Source of the DNA: DATKZB01 sp035528235
Lineage (GTDB): Bacteria; Planctomycetota; Phycisphaerae; FEN-1346
Assembly (NCBI GenBank): GCA_035528235.1
Contig: DATKZB010000083.1
Location: 1-7,494 of the forward strand
Direction of reading: 5' to 3'
Length of the DNA stretch: 7,494 nucleotides
A program made the position numbers and the translations under genes. Position 1 is the stretch's first letter. Every line of letters begins with the position of its first letter. The notes beneath the pieces were generated by a model. It saw only the letters and a program-made list of their open reading frames with translations. It made no database searches and was not told where the DNA came from. Positions 1 through 6,700 of this stretch are shown in pieces.

Positions 1-1
1 G

Positions 2-181
2 AGCACCCTCAAGCACTCCGACCGCATCCTCGTGGTCGACAAAGGTCGAATCGCGGAGCAGGGCACCCACCAGGACCTGATGGCCCTGGGCGGGCTGTAC
101 TACCGCCTGGTCAAAATCCAGACGGAACTCTCGAGCGACTCGACGGTCGACGGCCTCACGATCCGGGACAAAAAACCATGA
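2..181 (+). CDS. ABC exporter ATP-binding/permease protein, C-terminal end (partial)
   Basis: Only the last 59 codons are present; the gene begins before the window. The peptide starts STLKHSDRILVVDKGRIAEQ and continues GTHQDLMALGGLYYRLVKIQ. This is the stretch that follows the H-loop histidine (normally AHRLST) in the nucleotide-binding domain of MsbA/ABCB-type exporters: a beta strand (RILVVDKG), the 'I.E.GTH..L' segment and the closing helix 'GLYYRLV..Q'. In such proteins this domain hydrolyses ATP to drive a fused membrane domain; Walker A, signature and Walker B motifs would lie upstream. The tail after the helix (about 17 residues, Ser/Asp rich) is not conserved. The TGA stop shares 4 nt (ATGA) with the start of the DUF1854 gene, so the two are probably co-translated. 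The substrate cannot be read from this fragment. ABC exporter ATPase is nearly certain; whether the gene is a fused half-transporter is inferred from the C-terminal style. Confidence 0.87.
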   Translation, partial: STLKHSDRILVVDKGRIAEQGTHQDLMALGGLYYRLVKIQTELSSDSTVDGLTIRDKKP

Positions 182-726
182 CCGGAACAGACGACTCCGA
201 ACCGACCCAGGAAGTCAGCCAGACCGAGATCCGGTTCCTGACGCCCGAGATGTGCAACATCCACCTCGGCACGCACGACGCCCTGCACGTCACCGTGAAG
301 AACGAGCGGATTTACGGCGGCGTGTATGCCGCCTACGCGTTCCCGGTAGGGCACCCGGAGGGGTACATCTCGCTCATGCACACCCGCAGCGAGGAGGAGA
401 TGGAGATTGGCGTCATCCGGAACCTGGCGGACTTCCCGGAGGTGCAGGCGTCGCTGGTCCGCCAGGCCCTGGAACGGCGGTACTTCGTCCACACCGTGAC
501 CCGGATTCGCCGCATGGGGTGGAAGTTCGGCTTCGTGTACCTCGACGTCGAGACCGACAAGGGGCGTATCGAGTTCCTCATGCCGTGGCGCCACGATCGG
601 GCGTTCGATTACGGCAAGGGGGGTAAGGTGCTCATCGACGTCGACGACAACCGGTACCTGATTCCCGACATCGAGGCCTTGCCCGCCCGCGAGCGCAACG
701 ATTTCCGGCGCTACATCTACTGGTAG
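178..726 (+). CDS. DUF1854 family protein
   Basis: Complete 182-residue protein. After a variable acidic N-terminus (about 1-15) it shows the pattern I know from DUF1854 proteins: EIGVIRNL (77-83), a helix ending LERRYFVHTVTRI (about 98-110), then beta-rich VYLDVETDKGRIEFLM (120-135), and the C-terminal VLIDVDDNRYLIPDIEALPA (151-170) closing at YIYW. There is no signal peptide or membrane segment, so it is probably cytoplasmic. The biochemical role of DUF1854 is unknown to me. The family is often encoded beside ABC exporters, and some members are labelled cyanophycin-metabolism-associated, but no cyanophycin gene is visible here. The ATG overlaps the stop of the upstream ABC gene (ATGA). No clear Shine-Dalgarno precedes it, which fits translation coupled to the transporter and a role regulating or assisting it (inference). 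Confidence 0.9.
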   Translation: MTGTDDSEPTQEVSQTEIRFLTPEMCNIHLGTHDALHVTVKNERIYGGVYAAYAFPVGHPEGYISLMHTRSEEEMEIGVIRNLADFPEVQASLVRQALERRYFVHTVTRIRRMGWKFGFVYLDVETDKGRIEFLMPWRHDRAFDYGKGGKVLIDVDDNRYLIPDIEALPARERNDFRRYIYW

Positions 727-750
727 GGGCCAGAGCCGCGCGCCTCGGCC

Positions 751-773
751 GTATGCCGGCCACGGCGGCATGC
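751..773. terminator. GC-rich hairpin in the convergent gap, possible bidirectional terminator
   Basis: The 124-nt gap between the converging DUF1854 and coiled-coil genes holds an inverted repeat: ATGCCG at 753-758 pairs with CGGCAT at 766-771 across a 7-nt loop, extendable by one G-T and one G-C pair to 751-773. A further self-complementary GC palindrome (CGGCCGGCCG) lies at about 779-788. Neither has a T-run on either side, so this is not a classical intrinsic terminator. Position between convergent genes is the main support. In DNA this GC-rich, chance hairpins are common. Confidence 0.35.
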
Positions 774-850
774 TGCGACGGCCGGCCGCGTGGGCGACGC
801 AACCTGTCGGACCGCGGCCGGTGCCTAGGTGGGCGTGTCGGCCGGCGGGC

Positions 851-1957
851 TTACTTGCCGGCGGCGACCTGGACCTTCTCGACCAGGGTCTTCATGGCAT
901 CCATGCGGTCCTGCTGCGGATGACGCCAAGCATCGGGGAACGGAATCCCGGCCTTGTCGGACTCGGCCTTGAGTTGGTCGCGGACGCGGTCGATCTCGGC
1001 CTGCGTCTTGGTGTAGGTGGCCTTCAGTTCAGGCGCCGAGTAGAAGATGTCCTCGAACTCGACGATGCCGTGCTTGAGTCTCAGGGGTTCGGGCGAGGCC
1101 CGTAGCGAACCCGCCATGTTCAGGACGCGCGTTTCAATGACGTCGACCCGGCGATCCTGGGCCAGCGCATCCTCGGTCATGGAATCGGACTTGCCGCGTG
1201 TCGGGGCGGTCTTGGCATCCAGGTCTTCGGCCACCTCGCCGAGTTTGGCCGCGCACTCCTTGATCTTGGCCTCGAGTTTGGGGACTTCGGACTTCGCCTC
1301 GGCCTGTTGCTGCTTGTACTCGGCCATTTCCTCCTGATACTTCTTGGATTTCTGGTCGTTCGCCTGCTTGATGAAACTGGCCTGGCGCTGCCATTCCCGC
1401 ATGCGGTCGTCGTATCGGTCGTCCGTACTGCTGCGGCCGCTGTTGCTGTTGTCGTAGTCGTTGTTGCGACGGTTGCTGTTATTGTAACCGGACGGGCGTT
1501 TCGGTGCCGGGGGCACCTCGGCCAGCGTCGGCTTGATGGGTGCCGATTTCTTCAGAATCCGGTTGTACCCGCGCAACGCGTTCCTGGCCTTGCCGAGTTC
1601 GGCCCGGACGGGCCGCTCCGTCTCCTTGACCTCGCTCTTGATCTGCGTCATCTCGCGGGTGACGGTGGCCAGGCGATCCTTGACGTGGTCGCTCCGGTCC
1701 TTGGCGGCCTCCAGTTCGGCGCGGGCCCGCCGATAGTCCTTGAACAGCGTGTCGACCGGCACCCACTCCTTGCCGTGGAGCACCTCGCCCTTGGCATGGT
1801 GCTCGGCGGCGACCTGTGCCGGGTCGACTGCGGCTGCGGGCTTGGCCTCCGGCTCGGCCGCTGCGTCGGCTGCGACAGCCGGCGACCCACCCCACGCCAG
1901 GACAAGGCACAGGGCCAAAGCCACACCAGTGTAGCGCACCATCCTCATGTGCCGCAC
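851..1957 (-). CDS. Secreted coiled-coil protein of unknown function
   Basis: 368 residues; I do not recognise a named family. The order is: basic n-region and hydrophobic core (about 1-24) with AVA-A at 27-30, a good signal peptidase I site; a short Ala/Pro/Glu stretch (30-50); a small motif KGEVLHGKEWVPVDTLF (56-72) resembling the 'G-x-W-V-P' motif seen in secreted planctomycete proteins; a charged helical, probably coiled-coil segment (about 73-137); a Pro-rich then Asn/Ser/Asp/Arg-rich linker (138-185); a second charged, Gln-rich helical segment (about 186-255); and a C-terminal helical part to 368. It is therefore probably periplasmic or envelope-associated, possibly a structural spacer (inference). 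GTG at 1957-1955 is chosen as start because AGGAGG (1970-1965) lies exactly 7 nt before it; the in-frame ATG at 1948 would be 16 nt away. The gene is transcribed away from kdsD and has its own promoter, so it is a separate unit. Confidence 0.82.
   Translation of the reverse strand: MRHMRMVRYTGVALALCLVLAWGGSPAVAADAAAEPEAKPAAAVDPAQVAAEHHAKGEVLHGKEWVPVDTLFKDYRRARAELEAAKDRSDHVKDRLATVTREMTQIKSEVKETERPVRAELGKARNALRGYNRILKKSAPIKPTLAEVPPAPKRPSGYNNSNRRNNDYDNSNSGRSSTDDRYDDRMREWQRQASFIKQANDQKSKKYQEEMAEYKQQQAEAKSEVPKLEAKIKECAAKLGEVAEDLDAKTAPTRGKSDSMTEDALAQDRRVDVIETRVLNMAGSLRASPEPLRLKHGIVEFEDIFYSAPELKATYTKTQAEIDRVRDQLKAESDKAGIPFPDAWRHPQQDRMDAMKTLVEKVQVAAGK
1403..1546 (-). other. Low-complexity Pro then Asn/Ser/Asp/Arg linker inside the coiled-coil protein
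   Basis: Residues 138-185 lack helical heptads. The first part is Pro-rich (KPTLAEVPPAPKRPSG); the second is a run of Asn, Ser, Asp, Tyr and Arg (NNSNRRNNDYDNSNSGRSS). At DNA level the second part is an imperfect trinucleotide tract (about 1430-1490) with GTTGCTGTT repeated on the plus strand, locally less GC-rich than its surroundings. It joins two predicted helical arms and probably forms a flexible hinge. Confidence 0.7.
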
Positions 1958-1964
1958 GGGTCGT

Positions 1965-1970
1965 CCTCCT
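1965..1970 (-). promoter_or_regulatory. Strong ribosome binding site deciding the GTG start of the coiled-coil protein
   Basis: On the minus strand AGGAGG is followed by a 7-nt spacer and then GTG. This is a near-perfect Shine-Dalgarno match and favours the GTG start over the ATG three codons later. Confidence 0.8.
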
Positions 1971-1997
1971 TAACGAAATGATATCCCTGACTACGGT

Positions 1998-2026
1998 TTT
2001 ATACGATTTCGACGCCCCGTCGGCAA
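1998..2026 (-). promoter_or_regulatory. Sigma-70-type promoter for the coiled-coil protein
   Basis: On the minus strand TTGCCG (2026-2021; 4 of 6 to TTGACA) and TATAAA (2003-1998; 5 of 6 to TATAAT) are separated by exactly 17 nt. They lie in a short AT-rich island unlike the rest of the window. Transcription would start near 1990-1992, giving a leader of about 35 nt that carries the AGGAGG site. No operator is obvious. Confidence 0.62.
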
Positions 2027-2056
2027 GGTAATTCACCCGAAAACGGCCGTTCCGGC

Positions 2057-2075
2057 GGCCCCGGGTGGGGGGGCC
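2057..2075. repeat. GC-only inverted repeat in the divergent promoter region
   Basis: GGCCCC (2057-2062) pairs with GGGGCC (2070-2075) around the 7-nt loop GGGTGGG. Flanking CCGGC and GGCCG could extend it with a slip. It lies between the two divergent promoters and about 14 nt upstream of the possible kdsD -35 element. It could be a regulator site or just GC bias; there is no other evidence of function. Confidence 0.3.
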
Positions 2076-2088
2076 GGCCGAAGAAGGC

Positions 2089-2117
2089 TTGCAGGGCCGG
2101 ACCCGCCGGACTAGACT
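2089..2117 (+). promoter_or_regulatory. Possible promoter of the kdsD-kdsC-lpt cluster
   Basis: TTGCAG (2089-2094) and TAGACT (2112-2117) are spaced by 17 nt, and the -10-like box ends 31 nt before the kdsD ATG. The match is partial: TTG of the -35 box and TA.A.T of the -10 box. In GC-rich DNA the spacing and position right before the first gene of the cluster give it some weight. Confidence 0.4.
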
Positions 2118-2148
2118 GGACGAATCGGCTGGACGCCGGGGAGCACGC

Positions 2149-3162
2149 ATGGCTCAACGCAAGACAACCCGTTCGTCGAATCCCGACTTGGCCTACGCCC
2201 GTCGGGTGCTCCAGGTCGAGGCGAACGCCCTCGGCAGCCTGGTCGCCCGGGTCGGCGCCGAGTTCGCCCAGGCCGCGCGCATGCTCTACCGCTGCCGCGG
2301 GAACGTCGTCACCAGCGGCATCGGCAAGGCGGGCATCATTGCCCGCAAGACGAGCGCCACGCTGGCCAGCACGGGCACGCCCAGCCTGTTCCTGCACGCC
2401 GCCGAGGCGGTCCACGGCGACCTGGGCCGGGTGCAGCCCAAGGACCTGGTCCTGATACTTTCCTACGGCGGCGAGACGGCCGAGGTCACGCGCCTGCTGG
2501 GGCAGCTCGAGAAGATGAAGGTCCCGATCATCGCCATGACGGGCAACCGCGACTCGACCCTGGCCCGCCATGCCAAGGTCCTGCTGTGGATGGGCCAGAT
2601 TGACGAGGCCTGCCCCATGGGTCTGGCCCCCACGGCCACGACGACCGCCATGCTCGCCCTGGGCGACGCGCTGGCGCTGACGGTCCTGAAGATGCGCCAG
2701 AAGGCCGGCCGGTTCAGCCGCGAAGAATTCGCCCTCTATCACCCCGGCGGAAGCCTCGGCCGCCAACTCATCATGGTCGAGACGGTCATGCGCAAGGGCC
2801 CGGACCTGCCGGCGGCACGCGACAACCTGACTCTGCGCAAGGCCCTGGCGAGCCTGCGCTCGATGCGCCGACGCAGCGGCGCCGTCTGCCTGGTCGACGC
2901 CCGGGGCCGGCTGACGGGCATCGTCACCGACGCCGACCTGCGGCGGCTCCTCGAAGCCGGCCGCGACGCCTGCCTCGACCAGCCCGTCTCGGAAGTCATG
3001 ACGCGGGACCCCAAGTTCGTCCGCGCCACCGACACGGCCGGCGACGCCCTCCAGATCATCAACCGGTACTTCATCGAGGACCTACCGGGAGTGGACGGGC
3101 GCGGGCGCCTCGTCGGGCTGATCGACGTCCAGGACCTTCTGGCCACGGGCGTGGGCCTGTAG
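2149..3162 (+). CDS. kdsD: Arabinose-5-phosphate isomerase (KpsF/GutQ/KdsD family)
   Basis: 337 residues; interconverts D-ribulose-5-phosphate and D-arabinose-5-phosphate, the first committed step towards Kdo, in the cytoplasm. E. coli KdsD has 328 residues. An N-terminal SIS domain (about 45-180) carries TSGIGKAG (55-62), TLASTGTPSLFLHAAEAVHG (71-90) and EACPMGLAPTATTT (153-166). Aligned by eye to E. coli KdsD, catalytic K59, E111, E152 and H193 correspond to K60, E112, E153 and H198 (in YHPGGSLGR); all four are kept. Two CBS domains follow (about 212-271 and 278-337), including GIVTDADLRRLL and GLIDVQDLL. The usual sugar-phosphate loop SNSGES reads SYGGET (105-110). ATG at 2149 is chosen because GGGGAG (2138-2143) lies 5 nt before it and the family's N-terminus starts there; an in-frame GTG at 2065 would add 28 unrelated residues across the possible promoter. 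It ends 3 nt before kdsC. Confidence 0.94.
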   Translation: MAQRKTTRSSNPDLAYARRVLQVEANALGSLVARVGAEFAQAARMLYRCRGNVVTSGIGKAGIIARKTSATLASTGTPSLFLHAAEAVHGDLGRVQPKDLVLILSYGGETAEVTRLLGQLEKMKVPIIAMTGNRDSTLARHAKVLLWMGQIDEACPMGLAPTATTTAMLALGDALALTVLKMRQKAGRFSREEFALYHPGGSLGRQLIMVETVMRKGPDLPAARDNLTLRKALASLRSMRRRSGAVCLVDARGRLTGIVTDADLRRLLEAGRDACLDQPVSEVMTRDPKFVRATDTAGDALQIINRYFIEDLPGVDGRGRLVGLIDVQDLLATGVGL

Positions 3163-3165
3163 GAG
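3161..3165 (+). promoter_or_regulatory. kdsC ribosome binding site overlapping the kdsD stop
   Basis: AGGAG begins inside the kdsD TAG stop. It touches the ATG at 3166 with no spacer but lies 6 nt before an in-frame GTG at 3172. Spacing favours the GTG as the true kdsC start, which would drop two residues. In either case kdsC translation is tied to kdsD termination. Confidence 0.6.
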
Positions 3166-3729
3166 ATGCGGGTGCTCGATCCGATCAGCCTCCTTATCCT
3201 CGACGTCGACGGCGTGCTTTCCGACGGGCGGATCATTTACGATTCGCGCGGGGCCGACGTCAAGGCCTTCCACGTGCTCGACGGCCAGGGCGTCAAGTAC
3301 TGGCTCCGGGTGGGGCACCAGGCCGCCGTCCTCTCGGGCCGCGCGTCGAAGACCATCCGCCGCCGCGCCACCGAGATCGGCATCCGTGCCGTCTACACCG
3401 GCGCCAAAGACAAACTGCCCGTCTTCGAGAAGATCCTGAAGCGGTTCCGGGTTGGCGCCGAGAGCGTCTGCTACGTGGGCGACGACCTCGTCGACATCCC
3501 CGTCATGGCGCGGGCCGGCTTCGCGGTGGCCACGCCGGCCGCCGTCGCCGAGGTCAAACGCCTGGCCCACTACGTTACCCGGGCCGAGGGCGGTGCCGGG
3601 GCCGTCCGCGAGACCATCGAACTCATCCTGCGGTACCAGGGGCGATGGGCCGAGGTCACCGAGCGGTACCAGGACCGGCTGCCCGACGGCCTTCCGGCCG
3701 CACGCTGCCCGTGGAGGGACCCGCGGTGA
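3166..3729 (+). CDS. kdsC: 3-deoxy-D-manno-octulosonate 8-phosphate phosphatase (KdsC, HAD family)
   Basis: 187 residues, essentially the length of E. coli KdsC (188). It hydrolyses Kdo-8-phosphate to Kdo plus phosphate in the cytoplasm. HAD motif I is LDVDGVLSDG (12-21) with nucleophile D13 and acid/base D15. Motif II is LSGR (56-59); the motif III lysine is probably K83 in TGAKDKLPVF (78-87). Motif IV is YVGDDLVDIPVM (103-114) with D106, D107 and D110. The C-terminal GGAGAVRE (142-149) is the KdsC signature. It has no cap domain, as in the tetrameric C0-type KdsC. The last 25 or so residues (Arg/Pro-rich, from about 160) are not conserved and partly reflect overlap with the next gene's leader. 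The start could instead be GTG at 3172 (see the ribosome binding site entry). The TGA stop overlaps the GTG of the lpt gene. Confidence 0.93.
   Translation: MRVLDPISLLILDVDGVLSDGRIIYDSRGADVKAFHVLDGQGVKYWLRVGHQAAVLSGRASKTIRRRATEIGIRAVYTGAKDKLPVFEKILKRFRVGAESVCYVGDDLVDIPVMARAGFAVATPAAVAEVKRLAHYVTRAEGGAGAVRETIELILRYQGRWAEVTERYQDRLPDGLPAARCPWRDPR
3713..3717 (+). promoter_or_regulatory. Ribosome binding site deciding the GTG start of the lpt gene
   Basis: GGAGG within the end of kdsC lies 8 nt before GTG at 3726. This supports that start over an upstream in-frame GTG at 3645, whose 27 extra codons give an Arg/Pro-rich, non-membrane peptide. Confidence 0.72.
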
Positions 3730-6700
3730 CCTTCCGACGCGTCATGCTGGTCGTGCTGCCGTTGCTGGGGGCCGTGTTTATCTTCACGGTCCTCTGGTAC
3801 GTGTACGCCGACTGGGAGGCGAGCCTGGTGCCGGGCGGCGCGAGGTTCGACGGGCCCGTGCCCCGGATGCCCACGGGCAAGGAAGAGATCCAGACCGTCC
3901 AGGAGGTCGGGCACGAGGTCTCGACCAACGTCAACCTGATCCGCCGCGACACCGAGGGACGCATGGAGATGCGGTTCCTGGCCGACCGCATCGAGCACAA
4001 GGACAAGACGTCGACCGATATCGACCGGCCGCGCATCCAGTTCTTCACGAAGGACGGCCGCATCGTCACGTTGCTGGCCGACCAGGGGCACGCCGTCACC
4101 AAGGGCGCCCTGACCAACGTCGACGACATCGAGTCGGGTCGCCTGTGGGGCAACGTCGTTCTGGTGGACGACCGGGGCACGCCCGACGACCTGGCCGACG
4201 ACATTCTCGTGGGCCTGGAGGACGTGGTCTTCGACAACGAGAGGTACGAGATGTCCACGGACGGCCCCGTCGTGATGGCGGGGCCGGAGATGAGCCTCTC
4301 GGCCCGCAAGATGCAGATGGCGCTGGACCGCGACACCCGCCGCATCAACACCATGACGTTCTTCCACGACGTCTTCATCACCTTCGAGGCGGGAGACCGG
4401 ATGCGCGTCAGCCTGAGCGCGCCCGCCGACGAGGCGCCCCCGCCCACCTCGCCGCCGGCCGAGGGGCCCGCGACGCCCGCCGACGAGGCCGGCGACCTCT
4501 GGCGGATCGATTTGGCCGACGATGTCTTTGCCCGGCAGGACGACCAGAACCTCCGCTGCGACCGGCTGATTCTCTACAACGAGGCGCAGGGGGGCCGGGA
4601 ACCTGCCGGCCCAGGCGGCACCCAGGCCGACGGTCAGGTCCCGCCCGGCACGACGGCGCCGCCGGAGCCCAGGAAAGCCGCCAAGGCCGCCGAGTCGACC
4701 CCGACCGGGCCCCTCGTGGTTATCGCCAACGGGCCGCTCATCATTACGCCCGTCGGGGCGGATGAACGCAAGGTCCTCGGCGACGAGCAGCGTCAGGTCA
4801 CCGCCACCGGCAGTCCGGTCGTGATCGAGGACGGCGAGACCCGGATCGTCGGCGACGTCGTCCGGTACAACGCCGCCACCGCCTCGGGCACCGTTATCGG
4901 CAAGGACGGTCCGATGCTGCTCGAACAGCCGGGCCGCCTCCACCTGACGGGCGGCCGGCTCGATTTCAACCGCCGCGCCCTAGCGGCCACCATCCAGGGC
5001 GAAGGCAGTCTCCAGGCCCGCGTCACCACGGCCAGCCTGACGGGCTCGACAGGCGGCGCCACGGCCGAGAAGACGCCGGCCGAACCCAGCGTGCTGGATG
5101 CCTCGTGGAAGCGCGGCATGCACCTGGAGTTCTACAGCCTGCCGAGCGACCAGACCGAGGGCATGGGCGAGATCAAGCGGGCCGAGTTCCACGGCAAGGC
5201 CGTCGTCAACCAGGCCGAGGGCATCCTGAGGGGAGAGGACCTGGCCATCGATTTCGTCCGGGCCGAGCCGGGGCGAGGCCAGACCGTCGAGCGGCTCGTC
5301 GGCCACGGCGACGTGTACCTGAAGAATGCTCCACCCAAACAGGACGCCACGGTCACCCCCACCGCCAAGGACGCCCCCGAGACGACCATCGGCGACATCG
5401 CGTGCCAGGACCTCGACATTCAGTTCGCCGCGGAGTCGGGCGGCGGGGCGCAGCCGAAACGGCTCGACGCCGCCGGCGGCGTGGCCATCAACGACACCCG
5501 GGGCCGCATCCGGGCCGAGAAACTCAGCGTCGCCTTCGGCCGGACGGAGAAGGGCACGATGGATGCCCGGTTCCTCGAGGCCTTCGGCGACGTCCTCATC
5601 GACCGCGACGACCTCCACGCCGAAGGCGACCATGTCCGGCGCGACACCACCGCCGGCACCCTCCTGCTCGAAGGCAAACCGGCCCGGGCCAAGAGCGGCG
5701 GGTCGCGCATCGTCGGGGCCCGCATCGAGTTCTCCGAGGCCGACGGCAGGGCCAGCGTCCGCGGCCCTGGGGAACTCGAGATGCCCGCCACGACCGACCT
5801 TCGCGGCCGGCCGCGCGACACGCCCCAACCGCTCCTGGTCCAGTGGGAGAACGGTATGTTGTTCGAGGACCAGCGGAACTTCGCCCACTTCAACGGCAAG
5901 GTCCGGACCGTCACGGGGGGCAGCCGCCTTAACGCCGAGCGGCTCTGGATCTACTTTGCCGACCGGCCCGAGCCGCCGGCCGACCCCGCCGCCGCCGAGC
6001 CGCCGAAAAAGGCGTCGGCCGGCGACGAGATGGGCAACCTGTTCGGCCGCAAGGCCCTGGTCCGCCTCCTGGCCGAGCAGAAGGTCCTGGCCATCGACGG
6101 CCAACTGGCCGACGACGGCACCGTCCGCCACCAGATGGAGATCGTCGGCGACAATCTGACGTATCTCGAAGAGAACCGCAAGGCGTACGTCCGCGGGCCC
6201 GGCCGCCTGCGAATTCTCGCCCGCGAGAAGCCCAAGACCGGCGAGCCCACCGGGCCCGGCATCATGCCCAAACAGGTCGAGGCCTTCTGGAAGGACGCCG
6301 TGCTGGATGGCTACGCCCGCACCACGGTCGGCTGGGTCGAGAGCATGGCCTACGACGGTGCGTCCGGGCGGGCGTACTTCAAGGGCGACGTCGATGCCAC
6401 CCATGCCGGGCGCGGTGTCCCGGGCGGGGGGGAGAGCCGCCGCGCGCCCACCGGCACGCGCATCACCAGCCGCGACCTCCAGGTCGTCTTCGGCCAGAAG
6501 GTGCCCGACGCCGCGTCCGCAACCCCGGCCGCGACGTTGCCGCCGGTCACCCCCGCCACGCCGCAGCAAGAGCGGATGACCGTCGAGAAACTCGTGGCCG
6601 ACGGCAGCGTGCTCCTGTGGGTCGACGACCGTCGGGGCAGTGCCGCGCGGCTCATTTACCAGCGCGAGCCGGAGATGATCCGCCTGTATCGCGGCCCCGG

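Noticed and set aside
770..1105. 111-codon plus-strand frame opposite the coiled-coil gene
   Set aside because: It lies opposite the 3' end of a gene with signal peptide, promoter and ribosome binding site; no motif or start signal of its own.
1430..1490. Possible tandem repeat or CRISPR-like array
   Set aside because: The repetition is an imperfect trinucleotide pattern explained by the Asn/Ser/Asp-rich coding tract; no spaced direct repeats are present.
1907..1918. Lipoprotein signal (LALC) in the coiled-coil protein
   Set aside because: The residue before Cys17 is Leu, not Gly/Ala/Ser, and the Cys lies within the hydrophobic core; AVA-A at 27-30 is a better signal peptidase I site.
2065..2148. 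N-terminal extension of KdsD from GTG at 2065
   Set aside because: The 28 extra residues are Gly/Arg-rich and unlike the family, and they would span the likely promoter; ATG at 2149 has a ribosome binding site.
3645..3725. N-terminal extension of the lpt protein from GTG at 3645
   Set aside because: It would put 27 Arg/Pro-rich residues before the membrane anchor and overlap kdsC deeply; GTG at 3726 has GGAGG at 8 nt.
3452..4765. 437-codon plus-strand frame across the kdsC/lpt junction
   Set aside because: Arg/Pro/Gly-rich frame shadow; both real genes here have clear motifs and coupled starts.
3570..4943. 457-codon minus-strand frame opposite kdsC and the lpt gene
   Set aside because: Low-complexity composition and full overlap with recognised genes; no supporting ribosome binding site or motif.
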